This document shows, one piece after another, positions 19,194 to 28,145 of a stretch of 64,000 nucleotides of DNA. Source of the stretch: Mariniflexile jejuense (GTDB lineage Bacteria; Bacteroidota; Bacteroidia; Flavobacteriales; Flavobacteriaceae); NCBI RefSeq assembly GCF_042675665.1, contig NZ_JBHTJI010000001.1, forward strand, positions 1,922,001-1,986,000. Reading direction: 5' to 3'. The number at the start of each line of letters is the position of its first letter. Within the stretch, counting starts at the first letter, position 1. The notes beneath the pieces are model-generated. The model ran no database searches and was not told where the DNA came from. It was given only the letters and a program-made list of their open reading frames with translations. The translations under genes were made by a program, and so were the position numbers.

Positions 19194-20819
19194 ATGAAGT
19201 ATTTTTTAATATCATCCCTTTTATGCACAACGCTCCTATTTGCGCAAAACAATAAAGCCTATGTATCCAATGTATGGGTTGCCGATAATGGCGATGGTAC
19301 TTATAAAAACCCAATATTATATTCAGATTATTCAGACCCCGATGTTGTACGAGTTGGAGATGATTATTATATGACTGCTTCTAGCTTTAATTCAGCTCCG
19401 GGGTTACCTATTCTTCATTCAAAAGATATGGTAAATTGGAAATTAATTAATTATGCTTTAGAAACTCAAATTCCAGAAGAAACTTTTAATATCCCACAAC
19501 ATGGTAATGGTGTTTGGGCACCAAGTATCCGGTATCATAACAATGAAATTTATATTTATTGGGGCGATCCAGACTTTGGAGTTTATATGGTAAAAACTAA
19601 AGATCCTTATGGAAAATGGGACGAACCTATCCTTGTTATGCCAGGTAAAGGTCTTATTGATTCATGTCCACTTTGGGACGACAATGGCGATGCTTATTTA
19701 GTACATGCTTATGCAGGTAGTCGTGCTGGTGTAAAAAGTTTGTTATCTGTGAACAAAATGAATCCAGAAGGCACCAAAGTTTTAAATCCAGGTATTCACG
19801 TTTTTGATGGGCATGAAAACCATGAAACCGTTGAAGGTTCAAAATTCTATAAACGCAATGGCTATTACTATATTTTTGCTCCTGCTGGTGGTGTTGCTAC
19901 AGGTTGGCAATTAATTTTACGCTCTAAAAACATTTATGGCCCTTACGAAGAAAAAGTAGTTTTAGAGCAAGGTAGCACAAAAATTAATGGACCACATCAA
20001 GGTGCTTGGGTTGATACACCAAATGGAGAATCTTGGTTTTATCATTTTCAAGATGTTGGTGCTTATGGAAGAATTGTTCATTTACAACCTATGTCTTGGA
20101 AAAACGATTGGCCTGTTATGGGTCAAGATTTTGATAAAAATGGCATTGGTGAACCTGTAATGTCTCATAAAAAACCAAATGTTGGAAAAACATATCCTAT
20201 AGAAACACCTGTTGAAACCGACAATTTTGATGGTTTTAACATAGGTTTACAATGGCAATGGAATGCAAACAGTAATGTAGTTTGGCATGCAAAATTACCA
20301 GGAAATAATTATTTAAGATTGTTTTCTATTAAATCTGTTGAAGACACAGAAAATCTTTGGATGGTTCCAAACTTGTTGCTTCAAAAATTTCCTGCACCAA
20401 ACTTTACAGCTTCAACAAAAATCACTTTAATTCCTGAAGAAGCCACTAGTGGCAAAACTGCTGGACTTATTATTATGGGAATGGACTATGCAACACTAAG
20501 CATTAGTCATGATGAAAAAGGCTATTTCATAAAACAAACCGAAGCTATAAAAGCCATTGATGGTGCTGAAGAAAAAACAAATGAAGTTGAACGTCTAAAA
20601 ACAAACAGCGCATATTTTAGAGTAGAGATTTCTTCACCAGATGCCATGTGTCAATTCAGTTATTCCGAAAACGGAAAAAAATACAAAAAAATAGGCAAGC
20701 CTTTTAAAGCTAAAGAAGGCAAATGGATTGGGGCTAAAGTAGGTTTGTTTAGCGTTAGCACACAAGAAGCCAAACGTGGCGGTTATGCTGATGTTAATTA
20801 TTTCAAAATAACAAAATAA
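19194..20819 (+). CDS. GH43 glycosidase with C-terminal beta-sandwich
   Basis: The 541-residue secreted product (signal 1-17, LLFAQ) has an N-terminal five-bladed propeller (about 30-325) and a C-terminal concanavalin-like domain (about 340-541), the usual two-domain GH43 form. The catalytic base Asp is in YSDYSDPDVVRVGDDYYM, a second Asp in LIDSCPLWDDNGDAYLVHA, and the acid Glu in VEGSKFYKRNGYYY. Family activity is on beta-xylosides or alpha-L-arabinofuranosides. In this locus it probably trims xylose or arabinose from a decorated homogalacturonan such as xylogalacturonan; the exact sugar cannot be read from sequence. Confidence 0.9.
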   Translation: MKYFLISSLLCTTLLFAQNNKAYVSNVWVADNGDGTYKNPILYSDYSDPDVVRVGDDYYMTASSFNSAPGLPILHSKDMVNWKLINYALETQIPEETFNIPQHGNGVWAPSIRYHNNEIYIYWGDPDFGVYMVKTKDPYGKWDEPILVMPGKGLIDSCPLWDDNGDAYLVHAYAGSRAGVKSLLSVNKMNPEGTKVLNPGIHVFDGHENHETVEGSKFYKRNGYYYIFAPAGGVATGWQLILRSKNIYGPYEEKVVLEQGSTKINGPHQGAWVDTPNGESWFYHFQDVGAYGRIVHLQPMSWKNDWPVMGQDFDKNGIGEPVMSHKKPNVGKTYPIETPVETDNFDGFNIGLQWQWNANSNVVWHAKLPGNNYLRLFSIKSVEDTENLWMVPNLLLQKFPAPNFTASTKITLIPEEATSGKTAGLIIMGMDYATLSISHDEKGYFIKQTEAIKAIDGAEEKTNEVERLKTNSAYFRVEISSPDAMCQFSYSENGKKYKKIGKPFKAKEGKWIGAKVGLFSVSTQEAKRGGYADVNYFKITK

Positions 20820-20824
20820 CAATA

Positions 20825-22522
20825 ATGAAAAAGCTACTTACAACTAAACTAATTACAACCCTATTAGTATTTGTTTTTATAAAAACATTAAACGCTCAAG
20901 TTGCAATTCCGCTTAACGAAAAAACTATTTATAACGGTATAGAGTTTCAAATGCCTAAAGTAAATGAAACAAATTTTCCAAACTACGAAATTTCTATTTC
21001 AAACTTTGGCGCAGTTGGAAATGGCATTTTTAAAAATACTGAAGCATTTGCTAAAGCAATAAACAATGCATCAACAAAAGGAGGTGGTAAAGTTATTGTA
21101 CCTAGAGGAATTTGGCTAACCGGACCAATCACTTTAAAAAGCAATATAAATCTTCATTTGGAAGATGGCGCTTTAATTATTTTTAGTAAAAACTTTGATG
21201 ATTACCCTATTGTAAAAACTAGTTTTGAAGGCTTAAATACAGTAAGATGTATTTCGCCTATTAATGCTGAAAATGTAGAAAATATCGCAATTACTGGTAA
21301 TGGCATTATTGATGGCAGTGGTGATGCTTGGCGACCTGTAAAAGTTAGTAAAATGACTGATGGACAATGGAAAACACTTGTTCGCTCTGGTGGCGTACTT
21401 TCAAAAGATGGTAAAATTTGGTTTCCTTCTGAAGGTTCAAAAAAAGGGTATGAAAGTAGTACCGATTTTAATGTACCCGATTTAATTACTGATAAAGAAT
21501 TAGCGTCAGTTAAAGATTTTCTACGTCCTGTTATGGTAAGCATTATTAACAGTAAACGAGTTCTTTTAGATGGCCCAACGTTTCAAAACTCACCTGCTTG
21601 GAATATTCACCCGTTAATGTGTGAAGACATTATTATAAGAAATCTTAAAGTTAGAAACCCTTGGTATTCACAAAATGGTGATGGTTTAGATTTAGAATCA
21701 TGTAAAAACGCTTTAGTTTATAATAATACGTTTGATGTAGGTGATGATGCCATTTGCTTTAAATCTGGAAAAGATAAAGATGGCAGAGATAGAAACATAC
21801 CTACTGAAAATGTTATTGTAAAAAACAATGTTGTGTATCATGCACACGGGGGTTTTGTAATAGGCAGTGAAATGTCTAGTGGTGTTAAAAACGTACACAT
21901 TTCAAATTGTACTTTTATTGGAACAGATATTGGTTTACGTTTTAAAAGCACCCGAGGACGAGGTGGTATAGTTGAAAACATATACATATCAAACATAGAT
22001 ATGATTCACATTCCAACCGAAGCAATTGGCTTCAATCTGTATTATTCAGGTAAAGCACCGGTTTTAGATGACAATGAAACATCTGATGCTAAAATACAAG
22101 AAGAAAAATTGGTTGAAGTTAACGAAGAAACGCCTTCTTTTAGAAATATTTTTATGAAAAATATTAATGTAGTAGATTCTGAAACAGCCATGTTTTTTAT
22201 GGGATTGCCTGAAATGAACCTAAAAAATATATCTATAGAAAATTCTATTTTCGAAACAAAAAAAGGCATCACTCTTATTAATTCAGACGGCATTACATTA
22301 AAAAATGTAAAAATAAAAGCTTCAGATGATTATGCTTTAACTATTTATAACAGCAAAAACATCAAAGCAAGTGAGTTCAACTTTAAAGAAAGCAAATCTG
22401 CAATTAAAGTATTAGGTTCAAAAACCAATGATATTCAGTTTGACAAAAAAGATATTTCAAACGAAAAAGAACAAATCCTTTTAGGAATGGGCATTGGTAA
22501 AAAGGCAGTTAAAATTCAATAA
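20825..22522 (+). CDS. GH28 polygalacturonase
   Basis: The 565-residue product is a second GH28 with a signal peptide (1-24, LNAQ). The family blocks are QNGDGLDLE, GDDAICFKSG, AHGGFVIGSE and IGLRFKSTRGRGG, so the acid residues, the His and the Arg-x-Lys pair are present. The sequence is longer and distinct from the GH28 at 15483, suggesting a different chain position or decoration. It starts 5 bp after GH43, implying co-transcription. Exo-polygalacturonase or a xylogalacturonan-type hydrolase are both possible. Confidence 0.92.
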   Translation: MKKLLTTKLITTLLVFVFIKTLNAQVAIPLNEKTIYNGIEFQMPKVNETNFPNYEISISNFGAVGNGIFKNTEAFAKAINNASTKGGGKVIVPRGIWLTGPITLKSNINLHLEDGALIIFSKNFDDYPIVKTSFEGLNTVRCISPINAENVENIAITGNGIIDGSGDAWRPVKVSKMTDGQWKTLVRSGGVLSKDGKIWFPSEGSKKGYESSTDFNVPDLITDKELASVKDFLRPVMVSIINSKRVLLDGPTFQNSPAWNIHPLMCEDIIIRNLKVRNPWYSQNGDGLDLESCKNALVYNNTFDVGDDAICFKSGKDKDGRDRNIPTENVIVKNNVVYHAHGGFVIGSEMSSGVKNVHISNCTFIGTDIGLRFKSTRGRGGIVENIYISNIDMIHIPTEAIGFNLYYSGKAPVLDDNETSDAKIQEEKLVEVNEETPSFRNIFMKNINVVDSETAMFFMGLPEMNLKNISIENSIFETKKGITLINSDGITLKNVKIKASDDYALTIYNSKNIKASEFNFKESKSAIKVLGSKTNDIQFDKKDISNEKEQILLGMGIGKKAVKIQ

Positions 22523-22615
22523 ACAAAAAATACGGGCATGTTCAAAATTCTATCTCCCAACGGAATGATTAGTAGCGAACAACGCATGGGCTTTGAAAAA
22601 AACAAATTTAAACAC

Positions 22616-23524
22616 ATGAAAAAAAAACTAATATTAATTTTTAATATTCTTTTTTATTCAGTGCTTTCAGCTCAAGATGCTTTGCCCTTATGGACTGAAG
22701 GCAAAATGCCAAATTCCAAAGGCTTAACACTTGAACATATTGAAGAACGCGAACGTATTACTCAAGTTTCAGAACCTAAAATTCTCGCTTATTTTCCTCC
22801 AAAAGAAGAACAAAATGGAAGTAGTATTATTATTTTACCTTCCGGTGGCTACCACCATCTTACATATAACCTTGGTGGCATTCAATTAGCAAAATGGTTT
22901 AACACACAAGGCATTACAGCTTTTGTTTTAATATATAGACTTCCTACTTCTCCAGATTTAATAGTAAGTGAAAATGGTCCAATTCAAGACACACAACGGG
23001 CTATAAAAATAATACGATCGAAAGCAGACACTTGGCATTTAGACATAAATAAAATAGGTGTCTTTGGTGCATCGGCAGGCGGGCATTTAGCTTCTACTAT
23101 TGCAACGCATGATACAGACCTTTCAAAAATTGGTGATGCTATTGATAAATATTCCTTTACCCCAAACTTCATGGTTTTAATCTCACCTGTTATAAGCTTT
23201 GGTGAATTCGCTCATAAGGGCAGTTTTGAAAATTTTTTAGGAAACCACGCAACACCTGAAAACATTCTGAAATACTCTAACGAATTTCATGTTACTGCAA
23301 AAACACCACCAACTATTTTATTCCATGCGCAAAATGATACTACAGTAAATCCTATGAATAGCATTCTTTTTTATGAACAAATGCTAAAAAATAACATTAC
23401 AGGTTCGCTTCATATTTTTCCTAATGGAAAGCATAATATTGGTATTTATAATGAATCTTCATTAACAGATGAATGGAAAACCATTTGTACAAAATGGCTG
23501 AAAGAAATTAAAATAACAAAATGA
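22616..23524 (+). CDS. Alpha/beta-hydrolase, probable pectin deacetylase
   Basis: The product has 302 residues from this start. The reading frame is open from 22538, but the first 26 residues there carry no signal, whereas the ATG at 22616 begins a clean signal peptide (MKKKLILIFNILFYSVLSAQ). The fold shows ILPSGGYHHLTYNLGG as the oxyanion region, the GASAGGHLAS nucleophile elbow and late HAQNDTTV (Asp) and GKHNIG (His). This type is annotated as an acetyl esterase or xylan-esterase-like protein. Its 4-bp ATGA overlap with the CE12 downstream suggests translational coupling and a joint role in removing acetyl groups. Confidence 0.85.
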   Translation: MKKKLILIFNILFYSVLSAQDALPLWTEGKMPNSKGLTLEHIEERERITQVSEPKILAYFPPKEEQNGSSIIILPSGGYHHLTYNLGGIQLAKWFNTQGITAFVLIYRLPTSPDLIVSENGPIQDTQRAIKIIRSKADTWHLDINKIGVFGASAGGHLASTIATHDTDLSKIGDAIDKYSFTPNFMVLISPVISFGEFAHKGSFENFLGNHATPENILKYSNEFHVTAKTPPTILFHAQNDTTVNPMNSILFYEQMLKNNITGSLHIFPNGKHNIGIYNESSLTDEWKTICTKWLKEIKITK

Positions 23525-24357
23525 AAATTATGCATTTAAAATTTATCACTTCAGCACTCTATTTGATAACCTTTTATACACTTTCTTCTTTCTTTTCTAA
23601 AATAGAAACAAAAGTATCACTTACAACTACAATCTATTTAATTGGCGACTCAACCATGGCCGATTATACTGATGATTATGACCCAGGAAAAGATTATATG
23701 AAAACCAGATATCCTGTAACTGGTTGGGGGCAAGTTTTTCAACCGTTTATGGCTAAGGATAGTTTATATAAAGTAGAAAATCTTATAAAAACAGATAGTG
23801 TACTTGTTGATGATCGCGCCAGAGGTGGACGCAGTACGCGTACATTCTTTCAAGAAGGCAGATGGCGTTCTGTTTATGAAAATCTTAAAAAAGATGATAT
23901 CGTTATCATGCAATTTGGCCATAACGATGCAGCCAAAGAAAAAACAGAACGTTACGTAGATATTGAAGGTTACAAAGAATTTTTACGCTTATTTGTTAGC
24001 CAAACCAGAGAAAAAGGAGCTACTCCTATTATTTTAACACCTGTTGCAAGAAACTACCCTTGGAAAGATGGTGTTTTACATGATGTCCATGGCGATTACG
24101 ACCAAGCACCGAAGGATGTAGCTTTAGAACTAAACGTCATGCTTATAGATTTAAATCAAAAATCTAGAGACTTTTTCACTAAAAAAGGAGAATCTTTTGT
24201 TACGGAAAATTACTTTATGAATCTTCCTGAAGGAAAATATGAAGCGTATCCTAAAGGACAAAAAGACAACACCCATTTTCAACCAAAAGGTGCAACAGAA
24301 GTCGCTAGATTAGTATTTGAAGGACTTAAAGAATTAAGTGCAGAAATTAAAGATTAA
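23521..24357 (+). CDS. CE12 SGNH-fold rhamnogalacturonan acetylesterase-like enzyme
   Basis: The 278-residue product removes O-acetyl groups from pectin backbones. SGNH blocks are complete: LIGDSTMAD (nucleophile Ser), RARGGRSTRTF (Gly), MQFGHNDAA (Asn) and DNTHFQPKGA (Asp and His). A hydrophobic N-terminus (about 7-28) is a signal or anchor; an alternative ATG lies three codons later. The start overlaps the stop of the preceding alpha/beta-hydrolase. Acetylated galacturonate rather than rhamnogalacturonan may be the target here, since the locus is otherwise for homogalacturonan. Confidence 0.9.
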   Translation: MKIMHLKFITSALYLITFYTLSSFFSKIETKVSLTTTIYLIGDSTMADYTDDYDPGKDYMKTRYPVTGWGQVFQPFMAKDSLYKVENLIKTDSVLVDDRARGGRSTRTFFQEGRWRSVYENLKKDDIVIMQFGHNDAAKEKTERYVDIEGYKEFLRLFVSQTREKGATPIILTPVARNYPWKDGVLHDVHGDYDQAPKDVALELNVMLIDLNQKSRDFFTKKGESFVTENYFMNLPEGKYEAYPKGQKDNTHFQPKGATEVARLVFEGLKELSAEIKD

Positions 24358-24368
24358 AACAAAAAACA

Positions 24369-25334
24369 ATGAGGTATTTTATAAGTCTATTTAGTTTATG
24401 TATGTTTTTTTCGCAACCTATTTCTGCCCAAGAAAAACCAACATTTGCACCTTACACCATTGAATTAACGTATCAAAAACTCAAAAAAGACCATCCGTTT
24501 ATTACTCCTATTCAGCCTTTAAAATCTAAAAAAATAAAATATAAAGAGGATGTAGTTTATAAAAAAACAACCACCTCCAACCTAAAATTAGATGTATATC
24601 TTCCAAAAGGTAATTGTAAAAAAACCTATCCTGCAGTTTTATTGATTCATGGTGGAGGTTGGCTAACTGGTAGTAAAGAAAATGAGCGTGTTATGGCGCA
24701 ACATTTAGCTCTAAACGGTTATGTTGGCATATCGGTTTCCTATAGGTTAGGGTTTGAAGCACCTTATCCAGCAGGCGTTATCGATTTAAAAGACGCTATT
24801 AGATGGATGCGAAAAAATGCGAAAAAGTATCAAATTAATCCTGATAAAATTGCTGTTTTAGGAGCATCAGCAGGTGCGCAATTAGCTGGACTTTTAGCCG
24901 TAACTCCAAACTCATCTTTGTATGAACCAAATTCAAAAATTTCAGATGCTGTACAAGCTTATGTAAATATAGATGGTATTGTATCTTTTATTCACCCTGA
25001 AGCTTCTGCAGAATCTAAACTCGGTAAAGTATCAATGGCAGGTATTTGGCTTGATGGTGAAAAAGAAGAAAATTTTAAAAACTGGAAAGAAGCCTCGCCA
25101 TTAGAATATGTTGATGAACATTCGCCTCCTACCCTTTTTATAAATAGTGCTCAACCTCGTTTTCATGCTGGACGAGATGATATGATTTCAATTTTAAATA
25201 AGTATGGTATTTATAGCGAAGTACATACCATTCCTGAAACGCCGCATTCCTTTTGGCTAATGCATCCTTGGTTTGAAACAACTCTTAATTATACCGTTAA
25301 TTTTTTAAACAACATATTAAAAAATGAAAACTAA
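24369..25334 (+). CDS. Alpha/beta-hydrolase, probable pectin acetylesterase
   Basis: The 321-residue secreted product (signal 1-20, ISAQ) shows HGGGWLTGSKEN (oxyanion hole), YRLGFEAPYPAGVIDLKDAI, the nucleophile elbow GASAGAQLA, and a late acid and His (RFHAGRDD; TPHSFWLMHPW). It is a paralogue of the protein at 33140-34135, which shares the same blocks. The fold matches BD-FAE-like and other carbohydrate esterases. Its last 11 bp overlap the start of the next CE12 gene. The operon thus holds two alpha/beta-hydrolase plus CE12 couples in a row. Confidence 0.88.
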   Translation: MRYFISLFSLCMFFSQPISAQEKPTFAPYTIELTYQKLKKDHPFITPIQPLKSKKIKYKEDVVYKKTTTSNLKLDVYLPKGNCKKTYPAVLLIHGGGWLTGSKENERVMAQHLALNGYVGISVSYRLGFEAPYPAGVIDLKDAIRWMRKNAKKYQINPDKIAVLGASAGAQLAGLLAVTPNSSLYEPNSKISDAVQAYVNIDGIVSFIHPEASAESKLGKVSMAGIWLDGEKEENFKNWKEASPLEYVDEHSPPTLFINSAQPRFHAGRDDMISILNKYGIYSEVHTIPETPHSFWLMHPWFETTLNYTVNFLNNILKNEN

Positions 25335-26100
25335 ATATATAATTCCGTTCATTATTCTAACCTTTTTGTCAACGTTTTTAGTGGCTCAAACTACAGCGAG
25401 TAAAAAACCCAAGATTTACCTAGTTGGTGATTCTACCATGTGTTTATATGATGAAAGTAGGTTTCCACAAGAAGGTTGGGGTATGCCATTTTCTAATTTT
25501 TTTGACAATTCCATAGAAATTGAAAATCATGCAAAAGGTGGCAGAAGTACCAAATCGTTTCTTGATGAAAACCGTTGGCAACCTATAGTTGATTCACTAA
25601 AAACTGGCGATTTTGTATTAATCCAGTTTGGGCATAACGATTCAGCAAATTCTAAAGACCATCCCAACCGTTATGCTTCACCCGAAGATTATAAAAAATA
25701 TATGGGGAAGTATATTAATGAAACAAGAGCCAAAGGCGCTACAATTATTTTAATAACACCAGTTACTCAAAGAAAATATGATTCTAACGGCGAATTAATA
25801 AAATCGCATAAGGAATATTGCGATGCGGTTATTGAATTAGGAACCGAGTATAATGTACCTGTTATTGATTTAAACACTAAAAGCCATGAATTGGTTAAAA
25901 AAATGGGACCAGAGTTTTCGAAAAATTTATATATGATTTTTGAACCAAATGAACTACCTCGCTTTCCAAAAGGATTTAATGACACTACCCATTTTTCTGA
26001 GTTTGGTGCTCGTAAAATGGCTGAATTGGTTTTACAAGGCATTAGAGAACTAAACTTAGATTTGGTAAATTATGTTGTTAAGCCTTATTTTAAACAGTGA
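25324..26100 (+). CDS. CE12 SGNH-fold acetylesterase
   Basis: The 258-residue product has a signal peptide (1-21, FLVAQ) and complete SGNH blocks: LVGDSTMCLY, HAKGGRSTKSF, IQFGHNDSAN and DTTHFSEFGA. It is close to the standard CE12 length without extra domains. It overlaps the preceding hydrolase by 11 bp and is the last gene of the long plus-strand run. The next gene is convergent 60 bp away and I see no clear terminator hairpin between them. Confidence 0.92.
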   Translation: MKTKYIIPFIILTFLSTFLVAQTTASKKPKIYLVGDSTMCLYDESRFPQEGWGMPFSNFFDNSIEIENHAKGGRSTKSFLDENRWQPIVDSLKTGDFVLIQFGHNDSANSKDHPNRYASPEDYKKYMGKYINETRAKGATIILITPVTQRKYDSNGELIKSHKEYCDAVIELGTEYNVPVIDLNTKSHELVKKMGPEFSKNLYMIFEPNELPRFPKGFNDTTHFSEFGARKMAELVLQGIRELNLDLVNYVVKPYFKQ

Positions 26101-26160
26101 TTAATTATTATTTTCTAATTCAAAAAAATCTTAATCAGGGTAGAATATTCTTAATATAAA

Positions 26161-26769
26161 CTAATCGTTAGTTTTTAGACCTAATTTAGTTTGAACACCA
26201 AATAATAAAAATAATATACAACTTGTTTTTTCTCCAACTGTTTTTCGCAATATTGAAAAAGCTTTAGTTATATGTGCTTCAACAGATTTAATAGAAACAT
26301 TTTTATATTCAGCAATTTCAATATTAGTAAGTCCTTCTTGTTTACTTAGTAAAAAGATTTCTTTGCATTTAGGAGGAAGATTTTGTATTTCTATTTTTAC
26401 CAATTTTATTAATTGTTCCATAGACTGTTCTTCTTCATCTTCTACGATAGAAGAAAGTGCACTTATGTATTTATTCTCTAAAGGAAAAACCGATTTTTGC
26501 TTACGGTAATAATCTATAAATTCATTATATACAGATTTATAAAGAAAACTCTTAATCTCAAAATTAGGTTTAAGTTGTTCTCGCTTTCTCCAAGTTCTAA
26601 TAAAAACGTTTTGCACGATATCTTCCGCGGCATCTTGATCGTGAATAAGGCTAAATGTATAAACACATAATTTATGGTAATATGTTTCCATTAAAAAAGT
26701 ATAAGCTTTAGAATCGCCTAATTTTAATGCTTCAATAAGTTGTGTGTTATTAGAAAACATTTTTAACAT
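26161..26769 (-). CDS. ECF-type RNA polymerase sigma factor
   Basis: The 202-residue product has sigma region 2 (about 25-90, with DQDAAEDIVQNVFIRTWRKR) and region 4 (about 135-185, LPPKCKEIFLLSKQEGLTNIEIAEY and SVKSVEAHITKA-like helix). It is of the Bacteroidota group paired with FecR-type anti-sigma factors. The partner gene is divergent, starting 113 bp away at 26882, rather than downstream as is common. A short hydrophobic tail (CILFLLFGV) ends the protein. The likely target is the SusC operon at 28146, whose receptor carries the signalling domain. An in-frame ATG at codon 4 is an alternative start. Confidence 0.92.
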   Translation of the reverse strand: MLKMFSNNTQLIEALKLGDSKAYTFLMETYYHKLCVYTFSLIHDQDAAEDIVQNVFIRTWRKREQLKPNFEIKSFLYKSVYNEFIDYYRKQKSVFPLENKYISALSSIVEDEEEQSMEQLIKLVKIEIQNLPPKCKEIFLLSKQEGLTNIEIAEYKNVSIKSVEAHITKAFSILRKTVGEKTSCILFLLFGVQTKLGLKTND

Positions 26770-26881
26770 ATATTAAAACTATAATAAATAACATGGTTTA
26801 TTGCGAAAATAGAAAAAAAATTATTAAAAAGTTAGGGTATTATAAAATTGATACGTATTAAAACAAACAACACGTTAATTA

Positions 26882-28045
26882 ATGATTTCCCCTATCAAAG
26901 AAAATTTAATTGTTAAATTCCTTACCAATCAAGCTTCAGCTTCAGAATTGGATGAATTAGAAATTTGGATGCAGGATTCAAATAATGAACAATTATTTGA
27001 AAGCTATGTTAAAACAAACTACGCTATTGAATTTAACATGAGAACATTTAATCTCAATAAAGCAAAAGATACACTTCAAAAAGAAATTACCCGCGAAAAA
27101 AAGGTAATAAGGCTAAAGAAAATGCGTAAAAAAATATATTATGCAGCGGCAATTCTAATTGGGGTATTGGCTACCAGCTATCATTTTAAAGATAATTTAT
27201 TTAATACGCCTATAGAAAACAGTATAAAAATTACAAATACTATTGAAGCAGGTACAAACAAAGCCACTTTAACATTAGAAGATGGATCTGTTATACTTTT
27301 AGAAAAAGGAGATACATTCCAAACTCAAAATGCAAATAGTAACGGCGAAAAAATAGTATATACTAATTCAGAAGAAAATTCTAAAACTATTAAATACAAC
27401 TATCTAACAATTCCTAGAGGCGGTCAATTTTTTATTGAACTATCAGACGGAACCAAAGTTTGGTTAAACTCTGAATCACAATTAAAATATCCTGTAAACT
27501 TCAAAAAAGGTGATGCTAGACAAGTAGAATTAGTATATGGTGAAGCCTATTTTGATGTTTCACCAAGTACAAAACATAATGGAGCAAAATTCAAGGTTCT
27601 AAATAAATCTCAAGAGATAGAAGTATTAGGAACAATGTTTAATATTAAATCTTATAAAGACGAAACCAACATTTATACAACTTTAGTAGAAGGTAAAGTA
27701 GAAATTAATACTTCTAAAGGCAAACAACTACTGGCTCCAAACCAACAATCAAATTTAGATATTGTATTGAACAAAATAGCTATTAAGGAAGTAAACACTA
27801 AAGAGGTTATTTCTTGGATTCATGGCGATTTCGTATTTCAAAATAAACCTTTAAAAGATATTATAAAGGTATTATCGCGCTGGTATGATATTGAAATTGA
27901 AATTGAAAATAAATCACTTGAGGATATAAAATTTAATGGAGAATTGAGTAAATATCAAAATCTAGAAGACATCCTATTACTAATAAAAAACACTAATTAT
28001 ATAAATAACTATGAAACAAACACCAATAAAGTAATATTGAAATAA
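26882..28045 (+). CDS. FecR-type anti-sigma factor
   Basis: The 387-residue inner-membrane protein has a cytoplasmic N-terminal helix region (about 1-80), one membrane span (about 83-101, YYAAAILIGVLATSYHF), a FecR domain (about 170-275, with IPRGGQFFIELSDGTKVWLNSESQLKYP and EVLGTMFNIKSYKDE) and a C-terminal DUF4974-like domain (about 315-387, LKDIIKVLSRWYDIEIE). It is expected to hold the sigma factor of 26161-26769 until the STN domain of the SusC at 28146 signals substrate binding. It is 100 bp upstream of that SusC gene on the same strand. Confidence 0.93.
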   Translation: MISPIKENLIVKFLTNQASASELDELEIWMQDSNNEQLFESYVKTNYAIEFNMRTFNLNKAKDTLQKEITREKKVIRLKKMRKKIYYAAAILIGVLATSYHFKDNLFNTPIENSIKITNTIEAGTNKATLTLEDGSVILLEKGDTFQTQNANSNGEKIVYTNSEENSKTIKYNYLTIPRGGQFFIELSDGTKVWLNSESQLKYPVNFKKGDARQVELVYGEAYFDVSPSTKHNGAKFKVLNKSQEIEVLGTMFNIKSYKDETNIYTTLVEGKVEINTSKGKQLLAPNQQSNLDIVLNKIAIKEVNTKEVISWIHGDFVFQNKPLKDIIKVLSRWYDIEIEIENKSLEDIKFNGELSKYQNLEDILLLIKNTNYINNYETNTNKVILK

Positions 28046-28145
28046 AAAAAGAGGGAAAGAAATATTAACATCTCACCGCAAATAATCCTCCCTCCTTTAA
28101 TGCGATTAATTAATTAAATGTTTAACTAACTAACTATGTAAATTT

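Noticed and set aside
22538..22615. N-terminal extension of the alpha/beta-hydrolase
   Set aside because: The 26 residues are polar and would bury the signal peptide that starts at the ATG at 22616.
28050..28098. GAGGGA/TCCCTC pairing between FecR and SusC genes as a terminator
   Set aside because: Only six base pairs with a loop of about 32 bases and no T run directly after.
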